DNA of 64,000 nt from Gymnogyps californianus (Eukaryota; Chordata; Aves; Accipitriformes; Cathartidae). The first letter of the stretch is position 1; each line of letters starts with the position of its first letter. The DNA lies in contig NC_059474.1 in the NCBI RefSeq assembly GCF_018139145.2, positions 36,722,344 to 36,786,343 of the forward strand, in the 5' to 3' direction. A program made the translations under genes and the position numbers. The notes under the pieces were generated by a model. That model saw only the letters and a program-made list of their open reading frames with translations, searched no databases and was not told the DNA's origin. Positions 54,301 through 62,501 of this stretch are shown in pieces.

Positions 54301-54747
54301 TTTTCAAGCTGTACAATGTGTTCCTGTATCCACAGGACATCAAAAAACACATTCTGGAAGACATGGTGAGGGTTGGGAAAGAATCTGGTTTGAAGTCATT
54401 TGAACAGGTAAGATGCTTGTGAGAACCAAACACCTAATTCTTCAAACTTCTCAACGCCAATATAATCTGACTCTCCAGAAACTGCTTTTAATTTGCATCT
54501 GGAGAATTTTTAAAGTGTTGGGCTTTGTTATGATGTCTGGGCAATTTTTTAATAGCCTTGTCCATTTCAAGGAATGCAGCTTGGCTAGTGACTGTTTACT
54601 TTCCAGGTCAAAGACATTGCTATACACACTGAAATGTTTTCTATTGAAAACGGCCTGCTGACACCAACACTGAAGGCGAAGAGACCAGAACTGCGAAAAT
54701 ATTTCCAGTCACAGATAGATGAACTCTATGCTAACGCCAAAATGTAA
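24185..54747 (+). CDS. ACSL1: Long-chain acyl-CoA synthetase 1, 20 coding exons, 698 aa
   Basis: ATP-dependent ligase that activates long-chain fatty acids to acyl-CoA via an acyl-adenylate. It acts on the ER and outer mitochondrial membranes, feeding beta-oxidation and lipid synthesis. The joined exons (2097 nt with stop) give 698 residues, the length of human ACSL1, with near-identity across most exons. Residues about 28-46 form the N-terminal membrane anchor. The AMP-binding P-loop TSGTTGNPKG is at 276-285, the gate region [11 protein letters not shown] at about 318-328, and YGQTE at 458-462. The fatty-acyl-CoA synthetase signature (DGWLHTGD onward) is at 533-557, and the C-terminal TPTLKAKR holds the expected catalytic Lys675. 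The start is fixed by homology and by an in-frame TGA three codons upstream. Every intron is GT-AG with matching phases, and there is no frameshift or missing motif. The gene looks intact. Confidence 0.98.
24380..31462 (+). other. ACSL1: ACSL1 intron 2 (about 7.1 kb)
   Basis: Mostly unique AT-rich sequence. It contains the antisense solo LTR at 29,144-29,721. No alternative coding exon was recognised. Confidence 0.7.
29144..29721 (-). mobile_element. Solo LTR of an avian endogenous retrovirus, copy 1
   Basis: About 578 bp bounded by TG and CA, matching along its length the copy at 62,849-63,424. Read on the - strand it begins TGTCTTGGTTTTGGC and ends GGTTAAACCACCACA, the pattern of a very common avian LTR. 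No internal gag, pol or env sequence and no second LTR lie nearby, so this is a solo LTR left by recombination. No convincing target-site duplication remains and the sequence differs from copy 2 at many sites, suggesting an older insertion. It is antisense within ACSL1 intron 2. The class (ERVL or ERVK) was not determined. Confidence 0.85.
31463..31577 (+). CDS. ACSL1: ACSL1 exon 3
   Basis: Acceptor TTTTCTTAG, donor GTGAGT. Encodes residues 66-103 ([20 protein letters not shown] onward) plus the first base of Asn104. Matches the segment after the membrane anchor in human ACSL1. Confidence 0.96.
31972..32036 (+). CDS. ACSL1: ACSL1 exon 4
   Basis: Acceptor TCTTTTTTTAG, donor GTAAGT. Encodes residues 104-125 ([20 protein letters not shown], then KE), the conserved start of the catalytic N-domain. 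Confidence 0.97.
33336..33437 (+). CDS. ACSL1: ACSL1 exon 5
   Basis: Acceptor TTTTGCCCCTCCAG, donor GTAATT. Encodes residues 126-159, ending in the conserved [10 protein letters not shown]. Phase 0 at both ends. Confidence 0.97.
33438..37285 (+). other. ACSL1: ACSL1 intron 5 (about 3.8 kb)
   Basis: Unique AT-rich intronic DNA with a 17-base C run at 34,606-34,622. No coding exon or recognised repeat was seen. Confidence 0.7.
34606..34622. repeat. Poly(C) tract, 17 bases
   Basis: Uninterrupted run of 17 C inside ACSL1 intron 5. Such runs are length-unstable and prone to sequencing error, so the exact length should be treated with caution. Confidence 0.9.
37286..37385 (+). CDS. ACSL1: ACSL1 exon 6
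   Basis: Acceptor TTTTATTGCAG, donor GTAGGA. Encodes residues 160-192 ([20 protein letters not shown] onward) plus one base of Ala193. The motif PLYDTLG is conserved in the ACSL family. Confidence 0.97.
37551..37729 (+). CDS. ACSL1: ACSL1 exon 7
   Basis: Acceptor TTTCATCAG, donor GTAAGC. Encodes residues 193-252 ([20 protein letters not shown] onward). This is one of the more variable parts compared with human ACSL1, but the frame and length match. Confidence 0.97.
37730..40548 (+). other. ACSL1: ACSL1 intron 7 (about 2.8 kb)
   Basis: AT-rich unique sequence. No repeat or additional exon was recognised. Confidence 0.6.
40549..40581 (+). CDS. ACSL1: ACSL1 exon 8 (33-nt exon)
   Basis: A short in-frame exon between a long polypyrimidine acceptor (TCCTTTCTGTAG) and donor GTAAGT. 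It encodes residues 253-263, [11 protein letters not shown], matching human DLGRANRRKPK. Skipping it would keep the frame. Confidence 0.95.
40758..40809 (+). CDS. ACSL1: ACSL1 exon 9 (first half of AMP-binding loop)
   Basis: Acceptor TAACTCTTACAG, donor GTACAC. Encodes residues 264-280 ([17 protein letters not shown]) plus one base of Gly281. The ATP/AMP-binding P-loop is split by the next intron. Confidence 0.97.
41611..41684 (+). CDS. ACSL1: ACSL1 exon 10 (second half of AMP-binding loop)
   Basis: Acceptor TTCTTCCTTAG, donor GTAAAC. Encodes residues 281-305 ([20 protein letters not shown] onward). Lys284 is the conserved P-loop lysine. Confidence 0.97.
41685..42712 (+). other. ACSL1: ACSL1 intron 10 (about 1.0 kb)
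   Basis: Unique sequence. It was checked for a second, mutually exclusive gate exon coding for LPLAHM and none was seen. Confidence 0.6.
42713..42790 (+). CDS. ACSL1: ACSL1 exon 11 (fatty-acid gate exon)
   Basis: Acceptor TAACACTTTCAG, donor GTAAGC. Encodes residues 306-331 with [11 protein letters not shown], the gate-domain exon that is alternatively used in some ACSL genes. The form present has Phe in the position before LPLAHM. Confidence 0.96.
42791..45154 (+). other. ACSL1: ACSL1 intron 11 (about 2.4 kb)
   Basis: Unique sequence with a TG/TA microsatellite at about 43,685-43,735 that includes an 18-bp perfect palindrome (43,685-43,702). No second gate exon was found by searching for coding forms of LPLAHM. 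Confidence 0.6.
45155..45289 (+). CDS. ACSL1: ACSL1 exon 12
   Basis: Acceptor CTTTTTTCTAACAG, donor GTAAGT. Encodes residues 332-376 ([20 protein letters not shown] onward), with the conserved FFQGD and [13 protein letters not shown] motifs. Confidence 0.97.
45290..46923 (+). other. ACSL1: ACSL1 intron 12 (about 1.6 kb)
   Basis: No repeat or exon was recognised. A G-rich stretch lies near 46,333-46,347. Confidence 0.6.
46924..47058 (+). CDS. ACSL1: ACSL1 exon 13
   Basis: Acceptor CTTTCTTAATAG, donor GTATGC. Encodes residues 377-421 ([20 protein letters not shown] onward), nearly identical to human. Phase 0 at both ends. Confidence 0.97.
47795..47890 (+). CDS. ACSL1: ACSL1 exon 14
   Basis: Acceptor TGTGTCTGTTGTAG, donor GTGAGT. 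Encodes residues 422-453 ([20 protein letters not shown] onward). The VTGAAPVS motif is the acyl-adenylate-forming family motif near the substrate pocket. Confidence 0.97.
48910..48982 (+). CDS. ACSL1: ACSL1 exon 15
   Basis: Acceptor TTTCATGTCCTAG, donor GTACGG. Encodes residues 454-477 ([20 protein letters not shown] onward). YGQTE binds the adenylate and carries the metal-coordinating Glu462. Confidence 0.97.
49675..49763 (+). CDS. ACSL1: ACSL1 exon 16
   Basis: Acceptor TACTCTATTTAATAG, donor GTAAGT. Encodes residues 478-507 ([20 protein letters not shown] onward). The GxVGxP motif is typical of the family. Confidence 0.97.
49764..53008 (+). other. ACSL1: ACSL1 intron 16 (about 3.2 kb)
   Basis: Contains a stretch at about 51,000-52,150 that is noticeably pyrimidine-rich on the + strand compared with its flanks. 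It could be an old insertion in antisense orientation, but no known family was recognised. No coding exon was supported. Confidence 0.5.
53009..53125 (+). CDS. ACSL1: ACSL1 exon 17 (start of acyl-CoA synthetase signature)
   Basis: Acceptor TGGCTGTTTTCAG, donor GTAAGT. Encodes residues 508-546, ending [16 protein letters not shown]. Asp540 of the TGD motif binds the ribose of the adenylate. Confidence 0.97.
53490..53633 (+). CDS. ACSL1: ACSL1 exon 18
   Basis: Acceptor TTATTTCTGTCAACAG, donor GTAAGC. Encodes residues 547-594: [20 protein letters not shown], then YIAPEKIEN. This completes the family signature and enters the mobile C-terminal domain. Confidence 0.97.
54156..54257 (+). CDS. ACSL1: ACSL1 exon 19
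   Basis: Acceptor ATTCCTTTTCAG, donor GTGAGT. Encodes residues 595-628 ([20 protein letters not shown] onward), part of the C-terminal domain. Confidence 0.97.
54336..54407 (+). CDS. ACSL1: ACSL1 exon 20
   Basis: Acceptor TTCCTGTATCCACAG, donor GTAAGA. Encodes residues 629-652 ([20 protein letters not shown], then SFEQ). Confidence 0.97.
54607..54747 (+). CDS. ACSL1: ACSL1 exon 21 (last coding exon with stop)
   Basis: Acceptor TACTTTCCAG; TAA stop at 54,745-54,747. Encodes residues 653-698 with [12 protein letters not shown], whose Lys675 is the expected adenylation lysine. The same exon continues into the 3' UTR. Confidence 0.97.
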   Translation, partial: VKDIAIHTEMFSIENGLLTPTLKAKRPELRKYFQSQIDELYANAKM

Positions 54748-56250
54748 CTGAGAATGGAATGAGGAAAGTGGCACATGTCTGTCTACTGTCGGCCTTCATA
54801 TCTGTAATTTGACTACAGCAAACATAGGGAAGGAAACTGTGCAATCATTAACTTGTACAAAAATGGGTACTTGCCATAGGAACATTGAAGAAATGGAACA
54901 CTGCCTTACTGTCAAGTTGTGTTGCATACTGTTTTTATGGTGACCTACAATTTCCAAAAAGAGCCTTAACTATAAATGGTAACTATATGTAAGTTATTTA
55001 AGATTTCCTTGGCCAAAAATGGGACTCCTTCACCAAGGAGCTAAGGTTTTCTTATTGCCAGCATGTTTGCTGTCTGCAGCGTATTTTGCAGTTGTCAATT
55101 CCACAAAGGATTTGGCAGGTTTGAAAATGCCTCTAAGTATCTTGCATCCTCAGAAGGATTACTTAATCTGTTAAAAAAAACCCCCCAAAACAAACACCAA
55201 AAAAACCAAACAACCCTTACAGTTGTATAGCTGGTATCACATCTTGCATTAGTCCTAATATTAGGGCAAGGCATCAGAGTGGGTTTTTTTCTCCCTTTTT
55301 ATTTCTGCAGCCAGTTCTGAGAGATACTTTTTGTAAGGTAGAAGTCAGAACTCCACACAAAGACTGATGAATACAAGTTCCTCAGAGGAAATCTGCATAT
55401 GGTGGTTCTGCACTGAAAGTGTGGATGCAGTAAATTCAGCAAGCGTAGCCTTTGCTACATTAACACAATTCCAGCGTGGTGCCAGCCCTGTAAATGAACA
55501 GATCCTAACTCTGGCAAGAACACTAGAGAACTAAAACCAAAACCATTCAGGAGGCTGGGCTATGCTAACAGTCGGGTAAACATTGCACCTGTACTAGCCA
55601 CTTGTTTCCCTGTAATGAACATGTATTTAAAATGCATTTTTTAAAATGTGCCAGGTCCTCTAAGCAGAAGAGCTTCTGACATAACCTCTCAGTTTTCTGT
55701 GCTTTATGTATGAGCCACTGAGTATTCTTCACTGAAGAGCAACATAGGTCAGGTAGAATGTTTTTGCCTGATGCTTTGCAGCAATTGGAAGTATTTATGT
55801 ATGCCAACAGAACTGTGTGTTGGCACAGATAGGTATTTGTTCAGGGATAAAAACCTAATTCCCAGATAAATTACAAAATAACTAGTTACTTTTTGTTTGA
55901 GAAATCGGCAGAAATAAGCCTTATTACAGTGTAAGTCTTTTGCTATCCTTAACAGAGTTGGTTTTGCATTAGCATTCATTGCTGTTTTTTGAAAACATGG
56001 ATATATGTAAAATACAAGCACAACAAGGTTTGCACTAAGATTTGTGTGTGATTGTAATGCACTACTCTAGCATAATTTCATACGTGTGCAATTAAGGTAC
56101 ACAAATCCAAGTCAACTGTTAGAGCAGTAGTTTGTTACATTGGAATTCAAATGTTTGCTTAGTGTTGGCTATTTCTATGTTTTATAAAACCAAAACAATT
56201 TTCAAAACCAATGAAGGAAACCAAAATAAATATTTCTGCATTTCAACTCA
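54748..56250 (+). other. ACSL1: ACSL1 3' UTR (about 1.5 kb)
   Basis: Runs from the stop codon to just after the only AATAAA found in this stretch. It is AT-rich and includes an A/C-rich low-complexity patch at about 55,171-55,215. The length is in the range known for mammalian ACSL1. The exact cleavage site was not determined. Confidence 0.7.
56225..56230 (+). terminator. ACSL1: Polyadenylation signal AATAAA for ACSL1
   Basis: A canonical hexamer about 1.48 kb after the stop codon, followed within about 40 bases by a GT-rich stretch (GTGAAGTGTTTGTTT) of the kind bound by CstF. No other AATAAA occurs between the stop codon and this site. Confidence 0.75.
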
Positions 56251-57880
56251 GTGAAGTGTTTGTTTATCAAGGAAAGATGCTGCTGACTAACAAGCCCAGG
56301 TGTAATTTGATAACTCTGACAAGCTGTAGAACTCCACTGCTGCAAACATACTAAATAGAGGATAAATGCTGGTGGTTGACACTTTACTTCTGGAAGGTAA
56401 CTGTCTGCTTTGGTCTGATATTTATTTATGTGTAAGTTTTTGGCTAATATCTGTAAAAAGGGGATGCTGTTGTATGTAACTTGCTCCATCAGTATTCTTA
56501 AACAAAAAAAAAATTATTTTTGTCTTCAGTATGGTTTCTGACAGTTAGGTAGTGTTCTTACCATCATCATAAACAACTTTTGAGTGACATTTGGAGTTTT
56601 CTTAAACTCTTATGCTGCTTTTGGGTGGTAGTGGTTGTCCTTCCTGTGTTGTCATCATTCCTCCCCTTCCCCCCTACACCATGCATCTGGCTTTAATCAG
56701 GGGTATCGTATGAAAGATTTCATGGGCAGATTTATCAGCCCAGGGTAGATGAAGCATCACCACCAAGACAATGTTTAGAGCTCAATGTTAATACAGATGT
56801 TAGTGTGAAATAATAAGCACACTTCTGTTCCTAGCCATGGTAGACTTTCTGCTTTTGAGTAATTTTCTATGTTCCTTCTTCCCTACTGAAGGAAATCTAA
56901 ACCAAATTTGTCACTTACTCAATAACATATTCAAATATGTGTGTATGCTGTTTGGAAAGACAGAGCAAAGCCTCACCACACCTCTCCTAAGGGAGGTGGC
57001 TAAGAGATGGTTGAGAGCTGGATCTAAGGTTTACATTCTTAACACTACTATCAAAGAAAGCTTTTTGGAAGAGCCATTTATCACTACAGAAACAAAGCTG
57101 TGCTGTATGTAGTCTGTACTACTTGTTACCTTCAGCTCATGGACTACTAAATGGGCCTGGGTGCTATAGCCAGCAAATTAGAAGTATAAAGAGAACTCGC
57201 CACCTGCTAAAACACAGTGAAATAGCACTTTAGGATTAGCTTATTTGGTTGGACAAAGAGGGGTGGGGGGCAGCAGCAAATGATCTTTGGAAGAACACCC
57301 TTACCTGTGGATGAAGAGATGTGGCATAAAAAGGGCCCCTCTAATCTGAACCCTACTTTTTTTTGGCACGCTATTATAGCAAGTAGCATTTTTGTATGTT
57401 TTGAATCAACTTCTTAACTGCTGCAAGTTTTTGACCTTAGATTTCAGGTTATCTTTGTAGAAATTATCTTGTTCGCTTCTTTTTCTAGATAGGTAGGAAG
57501 TCAGAGACGAGCAATGTCTTGGCCTGTGTATGTAATGCCACCTACGCACACCATCAGTTCATGGCATGTGGGGGCAAGAAGAAAAGATGGTTGGTGGGTG
57601 GTGGTGGTTTTTTTTTTTGTAGTGTGGTCAGACTAGTTGGTAGAAAGAATAGTCAGCAGAGCAATGGTTAGGTGAATTCTTCTGGAACTCTGAACCCAGA
57701 ATGTGCTGCTGGTCAGCATACAACTTTCATATGCTTGGGCACTGGAAAAAAAAAATCTTGGTATTTCGAATGGGGAAACAGTCTCTTAAAATGAAAAAAA
57801 AAAAAAGGCACCTAGCAGTGCACAGATAATCCATTTTGAAGTGATCCGTGAGCACTGAAGCTGGGCAAATACGTTACCAG
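56251..57880. other. ACSL1-CENPU intergenic spacer (about 1.6 kb)
   Basis: No credible gene. A 91-codon open frame at 56,837-57,112 has no recognised similarity. Short low-complexity tracts include a GGTGG/T-run at about 57,594-57,620 and an A run at about 57,794. The spacer ends at the CENPU CpG island. Confidence 0.6.
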
Positions 57881-58190
57881 CTGCACGACCTTCCCCTCCC
57901 CTCCTTCCTTCTGTCAGCTCTTCTGTGCCGGGGGGAGGAGGGGGCACCCCTCTCCCGCGCCCCGCCGCTTCTCGTTCTTGCCTTCGCACCTAGGCCTCAG
58001 CTCGGCCCCGGGGCCCCGTTACAGCTCCCCCCCCCCGCCCCGCCTAGGGGCGGTGGCGGGGAGCGCGCCTGCGCTCGGGGGCAGGAGGGAGGCAGGCCGG
58101 GGGCGGAGCGGGCCTGTCACGGCGGCCGCGGCGCCTCCGCCGCTGTCCCGGTTGCCCTTCCGGCGCTGCGCCGGCTCGTCGCGCCTCCTC

Positions 58191-58210
58191 TTCCCTTCCC
58201 TTCCCTTCCC
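58191..58210. repeat. (TTCCC)4 microsatellite
   Basis: Four exact copies of TTCCC inside the CENPU CpG island. The purine-rich complement has four GGG runs and could form a G-quadruplex on the - strand. Confidence 0.9.
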
Positions 58211-58301
58211 GCCAGCTGCGGGGCCGGTTTGAATCGCGGCGGGAAGGCGGTGCCGGTGCCGGCGGGTGGGTCCCCTGAGGGGGTCGAGCCGAGGGGCGCC
58301 G

Positions 58302-58366
58302 ATGTCCGCGGGGAGCCCGCGCCAGGCGGCGACGGTTGGGCGGCGCGAGGCGGGGCAGGGAGAGCG
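58302..58366 (+). CDS. CENPU: CENPU candidate exon 1
   Basis: ATG at 58,302 opens a frame (MSAGSPRQAATVGRREAGQG and on) inside the CpG island, ending at a donor GTGAGG at 58,367. Splicing to the acceptor before 58,789 joins it in frame to the certain coding part of exon 2. The basic, proline-containing peptide resembles the start of human CENP-U only in character. The start context is weak (C at -3). Confidence 0.45.
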
Positions 58367-61300
58367 GTGAGGCCGCCGCCCGCCTTTTCTCTTCCCGAGG
58401 CGGCGGGCCGGGCCCTGCCTGTCGGGGCTGGGCCGTGCCCGCCTGTGGGCTCCTGGCGCTCGGGGAGGCGGGGGCCTAGGGTCTCCTGCGTGAGAGAAAC
58501 AGCAGCAATGAAGCAAAAGTAAAGTTGTAAATAGCGTTACGCGTCGTCTTGCTTTATCTTTTTAATGTGTATGTCTCCTTACGAACTTATATGTGCTATG
58601 TCAGGTGTTGGGCTGGCCTGATAAAGTGAGTTGTGCTACTTTTAAAGTGAGTTATGCATAATACCCTGAATTAACAAAGATTTCACGTTCTCTCCCAGGT
58701 ATTGAGACAGAGAAAGCAGATTTGCATCGGGTACAATTTTTTGGTAACTTTATCCTTAGTTGTATATTTAGCAGTATATACTGAACAGCGGAATGTCCTC
58801 AAAGAAGAAGATGAAGAGAAATCATTCTGGAAATAAATTAAAGGTAAGCTTTGCTAGGTTGAGCAGAATTAAAACAGCAAATGTTTTGTTGTGTTACTGT
58901 GCTTTTTCTGGTACTGGCTGTGGAGGTGGATGCACAGGTGTTAACGTGGGGCTTTGTTGGGAATTGTGCTGTGTAGTCCCTGCTGGTGCAGGTTTGGGGT
59001 GTGCACGTTTTTCTTTTTTTTTTTTTTACTTTTTTTTTTCTTTTATGAGTAAGTACATCATCAGGCAAAATGGGCCATTGACTTTCAAACAGGCAAAAGT
59101 TTGAAAATAGTTTTGTAAAATTAAAGAGAACAGCTTAAAGGGGAAATAGTTGATGTGACTATATTTGGTACCATAACAAAACTTGTGAGGTACTGCTGAG
59201 TACTGGTAAAATTAAAAGCTCAGGAAGCTGGTGTTTTCTGGTTATAATTCCCTTTCCATGCACACGTACAAATTAGTGAGGAAATTAACTTGTACACTTA
59301 CTGTGTGAATGACATTTACAAATACTTCACAAACTAGTGCCATTCTCCTCTACCCTTCCGCTTTACAGAAGCGTCTGTGTAATATTCGATTTATAAATTC
59401 CACTTTTTATAAGAAGTTACACTATAGTTTTTCAGTTTTTTAAAGTGAAAATAATTAAATTGGACAAGGGTGGAAATTTATGTAGTATAGAGATGAAAGA
59501 AGAAATATTTTAATGCCTGAAAAGAAAAAGGCCACAGATCATAGAAACCAGATATTAGGCTGTTACAAGATTTCTAAGCTTATACACTTAGTTTTATAAA
59601 ATAAGATAAAGCTCACACTACCATATAGTATCAAATAGCAGAATATATCAGTTTTACACTATCACTTCTCTTAGGGCAAAAAACCCATAGCCTGAGGAAA
59701 AAACATATGCTTCAAATACTTTATGTCATAGCTCGGTAGTCGATATGGTCCTAGTTAAATGTATTTCTAGTCAAAGGTTCTTGAAATTCATTGTCATATT
59801 TAATCTGTTTTACATTCAAAAAACTGGATGAACTAGCTCTTAATTTCATACCCATCCAGGAACACAAAGCCAACTCCCATCCTCATTGGAAATTACTTCC
59901 ACTTGAGGAACCAGATGTCTCAAGGATATTGAAGGTAGCGGAAGCAAATCAACTTGAGGAGCTTGATGATTCATTTGGTTAGTATTAACCTGAATGGCAT
60001 TTAATGTATGATTTTCATGAACAAAGCATTGAAATATTTTGCCCTTATGTTTATCTAGGAAAAAGTATTGTTTCTTTGCCAGAGAAAGTTATGGGCAGGA
60101 GAGACAGAGGTTTTTTTGAGAGCAGTGTTATTTTCTGTCATTTAGGAAGTAACAAGTACAATGCTGTAATATGTGCAAGTAAAAGTTAATGGAAAAATAC
60201 TGGCTATTCAAGTTTTGTAGTCTGAATGGTAGAATTTCACACGATATAACATTGCAATTGTGTAAGAATTTACATTTAAAAATGAAAGTTCAGTATCTTA
60301 AGTTATTCTCTATTAAATTACACAAATTATGAAGTTAAATTTTTGCTATTGTAGGAGTATTCATGGCAGCAAACTTAGACGTTCACAGGGATGTTATTCT
60401 GCCGCTTTCAAATGTTGCTTAAAAAAGTAACATCATAAAAACATACTATTTTTGGTGAAGCATTAAAACCACTTTCATGCTCCGTATGGGACTTGTGTAA
60501 TGAGGCCTCAGTATACTGGAAGAGAATCAACTTAGATGGAATAGGTGCCCCTGTGTGAAGTCCTCTGTTATTAAATATATATAGCTCTTATATGTCAATG
60601 CCAGTAAGAAAAATATTTGAAAAACTGCATAGTTAGAAGTTGTAGAAAAAATGCTAAAGAGTTGTTACTGCTCTACTAATAGTTACTACTCTAAGAAAAT
60701 TACGGAGATATACATGTAACTACTAGAAACAGCGTTGAAAATGAGGTATAAAGAACAGCATAGCAAAAGTGGTTGTCATAAAGGAAAGGCTGGAAAATTA
60801 AAAGCTCTTCTTTTCCTCACTTCTGTGGTATGTATTAAAACTGTAAAAAGGATGCCCGCTAACACTAAATTTCTATGGCAGTGTGCTTGAAAAAAGAAAT
60901 CTCTACTATGGAAGGCATACTAAAACCTTAAAGTTCTCAGAGTTCTAATCTATTTTGGTAGCTATCTTCAAGAATTCTACATTTACAAACATTCTGTAGC
61001 GGCTGTAACTGCCTTCATATAGCATCCAATAAAGCAGCTAAAAATCCGTATTAAAAAAAAGGTAAAATGTAGAAAGTAGTTGTTTAAATGATAGAAGATT
61101 GATGTATGCCATAGCAAAGAGAGACTTTAAATAAACTGTACAAAATGTTTTGCTTGCTATATGCCATATGTACGTGCTGAGCTTTCCTGCACCTTTGGTT
61201 TCGGTTTGTAAAGAAATAGCAGGTAGATGAGTATAGAAACTATGAAGCTTTTCACTATATATATTTTTCCTAATCCTCAAATAATACTTTTTACAAGACT

Positions 61301-62501
61301 TCCTTTGTATTAGTGAGCAAGCCACAGATATTCTAAATGTTTAACGGCAGGCAGTGCTAGCATGTCCATGCTCTTTGCCTGAACAGATGGGAACAATTTT
61401 CATACAGCTTATTTTCTGTTCTTTATAGATCACCCTCTGCACAGCACTGCTGTGGATGCTTATGGAGAGGAGCATTCACAAAACGAGTCACTTGGTCGTG
61501 TTTCAGCACCGCAAAGGAAGAATACAGAAAGAAGGTCTGGTGGAAAAAAGTAATTGCCAGCATTTAATTTCATCTTTAGATTTTTAGATTAAATGGGAAA
61601 AATGGTCTGTTTGTCAGGTTTCCCTAGTCACTTATTAAACAGAGGCTTTAACTTAAAATTTCCCAGGTAAGAAACCAAAAGAGTAAGTAAGGTTGAGGAA
61701 TGTAGAAAAGAAATGGGAGAATAAATTAGAGTCTGCCTTCTGTAAGCGGTACATTGATTTAAGTACTTACTGTATTTTTTTTAATATGAAAGGATTTTAA
61801 AATACCTCTGTGAGGTATTAATTAGTTCTCTAAATGCTGGCGTCTAAAGTTAAAAGGTGGAAAAATTGAAAAATAGGTAGAAGCCAGTTAGATTATATGT
61901 AACAAAGAAAATTATTTTAAAAATCTTTTAATGCAAATTTTAGTATATTTCTCATTTATTAGATTAAATTTGCTTTAAATCTGAAATAGTTCTTATTTGA
62001 ATGAAATAGCAAGACAATAATAGTGCTTGTATGAGAGTATGGTTTTTTTTTTTTTATTTTTGATTTCCAACCCCGCCCCCCACCAAGAAAGCCTTCTCCA
62101 TTCCTGCTAAAATATCCTCAATAATAATTTTGTCTCTGTTTTGAAGTTTCTGCTCAATACAGCATGGCTGTCCCAGTGGTCAGTTAGTAATGAATTTCTA
62201 AACTGTTGTGAGGGTTGCTGTTGAGGGATAAAGATTCTGTTCCCTTTATATGCTTTTTACAACTTCTTATGTTTATTTAGGAAACACAAACTAAATGATA
62301 TAGCAGTACAAAATGTTCCCCAAAACACAAGATTTTATTGTGTATATGGTTGAAGATCATTCTTTCTCAGTGTGTAGTGGGTTTACGTGTGGATATTTTT
62401 CTTTTCCTAGTAAAAAAACGCATCGCTTAAAAATGTCTGATGGTGATGTTCAGAAATTCAACACAGCTGATCCTGAAGATGAACCCCTTAAGGAGAACGT
62501 G
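58302..62501 (+). CDS. CENPU: Centromere protein U, 5' part (gene continues past the window)
   Basis: CENP-U (CENP-50 in chicken, PBIP1 in human) is a subunit of the CENP-O/P/Q/R/U module of the constitutive centromere-associated network and a docking site for Polo-like kinase 1. Identification rests on exon 4, which encodes HPLHSTAVDAYGEEHSQ, aligned with human PPLHSTAIYADEEEFSK. It is backed by collinear weaker matches in exons 3 and 5 and by position next to ACSL1. Five exons are proposed: 58,302-58,366, 58,789-58,843, 59,860-59,977, 61,429-61,549 and 62,411-62,501, all GT-AG and in one frame. The first exon is inferred; the alternative start is ATG 58,793. The coiled-coil C-terminal half that binds partner CENPs lies outside the window. 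Conservation of this N-terminal part is low, as is usual for the protein. Confidence 0.85.
58789..58843 (+). CDS. CENPU: CENPU exon 2
   Basis: The donor is GTAAGC at 58,844. Encodes MSSKKKMKRNHSGNKLK from ATG 58,793, a lysine-rich segment comparable to human RRSKNTLERTHSMK. The left border is uncertain. Acceptor AACAG (ending 58,788) keeps the frame with exon 1. A stronger acceptor TCTCTCCCAG (ending 58,698) would make a longer exon with in-frame stops before this ATG, so translation would start at 58,793. Confidence 0.75.
59860..59977 (+). CDS. CENPU: CENPU exon 3
   Basis: Acceptor CATACCCATCCAG, donor GTTAGT. Encodes 39 residues plus one base (EHKANSHPHWKLLPLEEPDV onward), aligned with human DKAGQKCKPIDVFDFPDNSDVSS through PDVSRI-like spacing and a following acidic stretch. 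Similarity is weak, but the exon phases match the next exon. Confidence 0.75.
61429..61549 (+). CDS. CENPU: CENPU exon 4 (PLK1-docking segment)
   Basis: Acceptor TTCTGTTCTTTATAG, donor GTAATT. Encodes DHPLHSTAVDAYGEEHSQNE and on. The PLHSTA core equals the human segment around Thr78, the site PLK1 phosphorylates and then binds through its polo-box domain. It would be residue 86 with the long start or 63 with the short one. Confidence 0.88.
62411..62501 (+). CDS. CENPU: CENPU exon 5
   Basis: Acceptor ATATTTTTCTTTTCCTAG, donor GTACAG. Joined to exon 4 it reads NKKTHRLKMSDGDVQKFNTA and on, comparable to human KKPGRKLRPISDDSESIEES. It is an acidic, low-conservation linker region. The exact donor is the least certain part. 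Confidence 0.7.

Larger units (their letters stand above)
57885..58500. promoter_or_regulatory. CENPU: CpG island at the CENPU promoter
   Basis: About 600 bp of dense CpG and GC-rich sequence, abrupt on both sides, with GGGGCGG-type GC boxes and a (TTCCC)4 repeat at 58,191-58,210. No TATA box was seen. Long open frames on both strands (up to 224 codons) come from the base composition. It immediately precedes the first CENPU exons. Confidence 0.85.

Noticed and set aside
56837..57112. 91-codon open frame between ACSL1 and CENPU
   Set aside because: No family resemblance, and it lies past the ACSL1 polyadenylation signal with no promoter features of its own.
57848..58522. 224-codon open frame in the CENPU CpG island
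   Set aside because: Composition-driven and overlapped by a 165-codon antisense frame. The CENPU reading frame supported by splicing uses a different phase.
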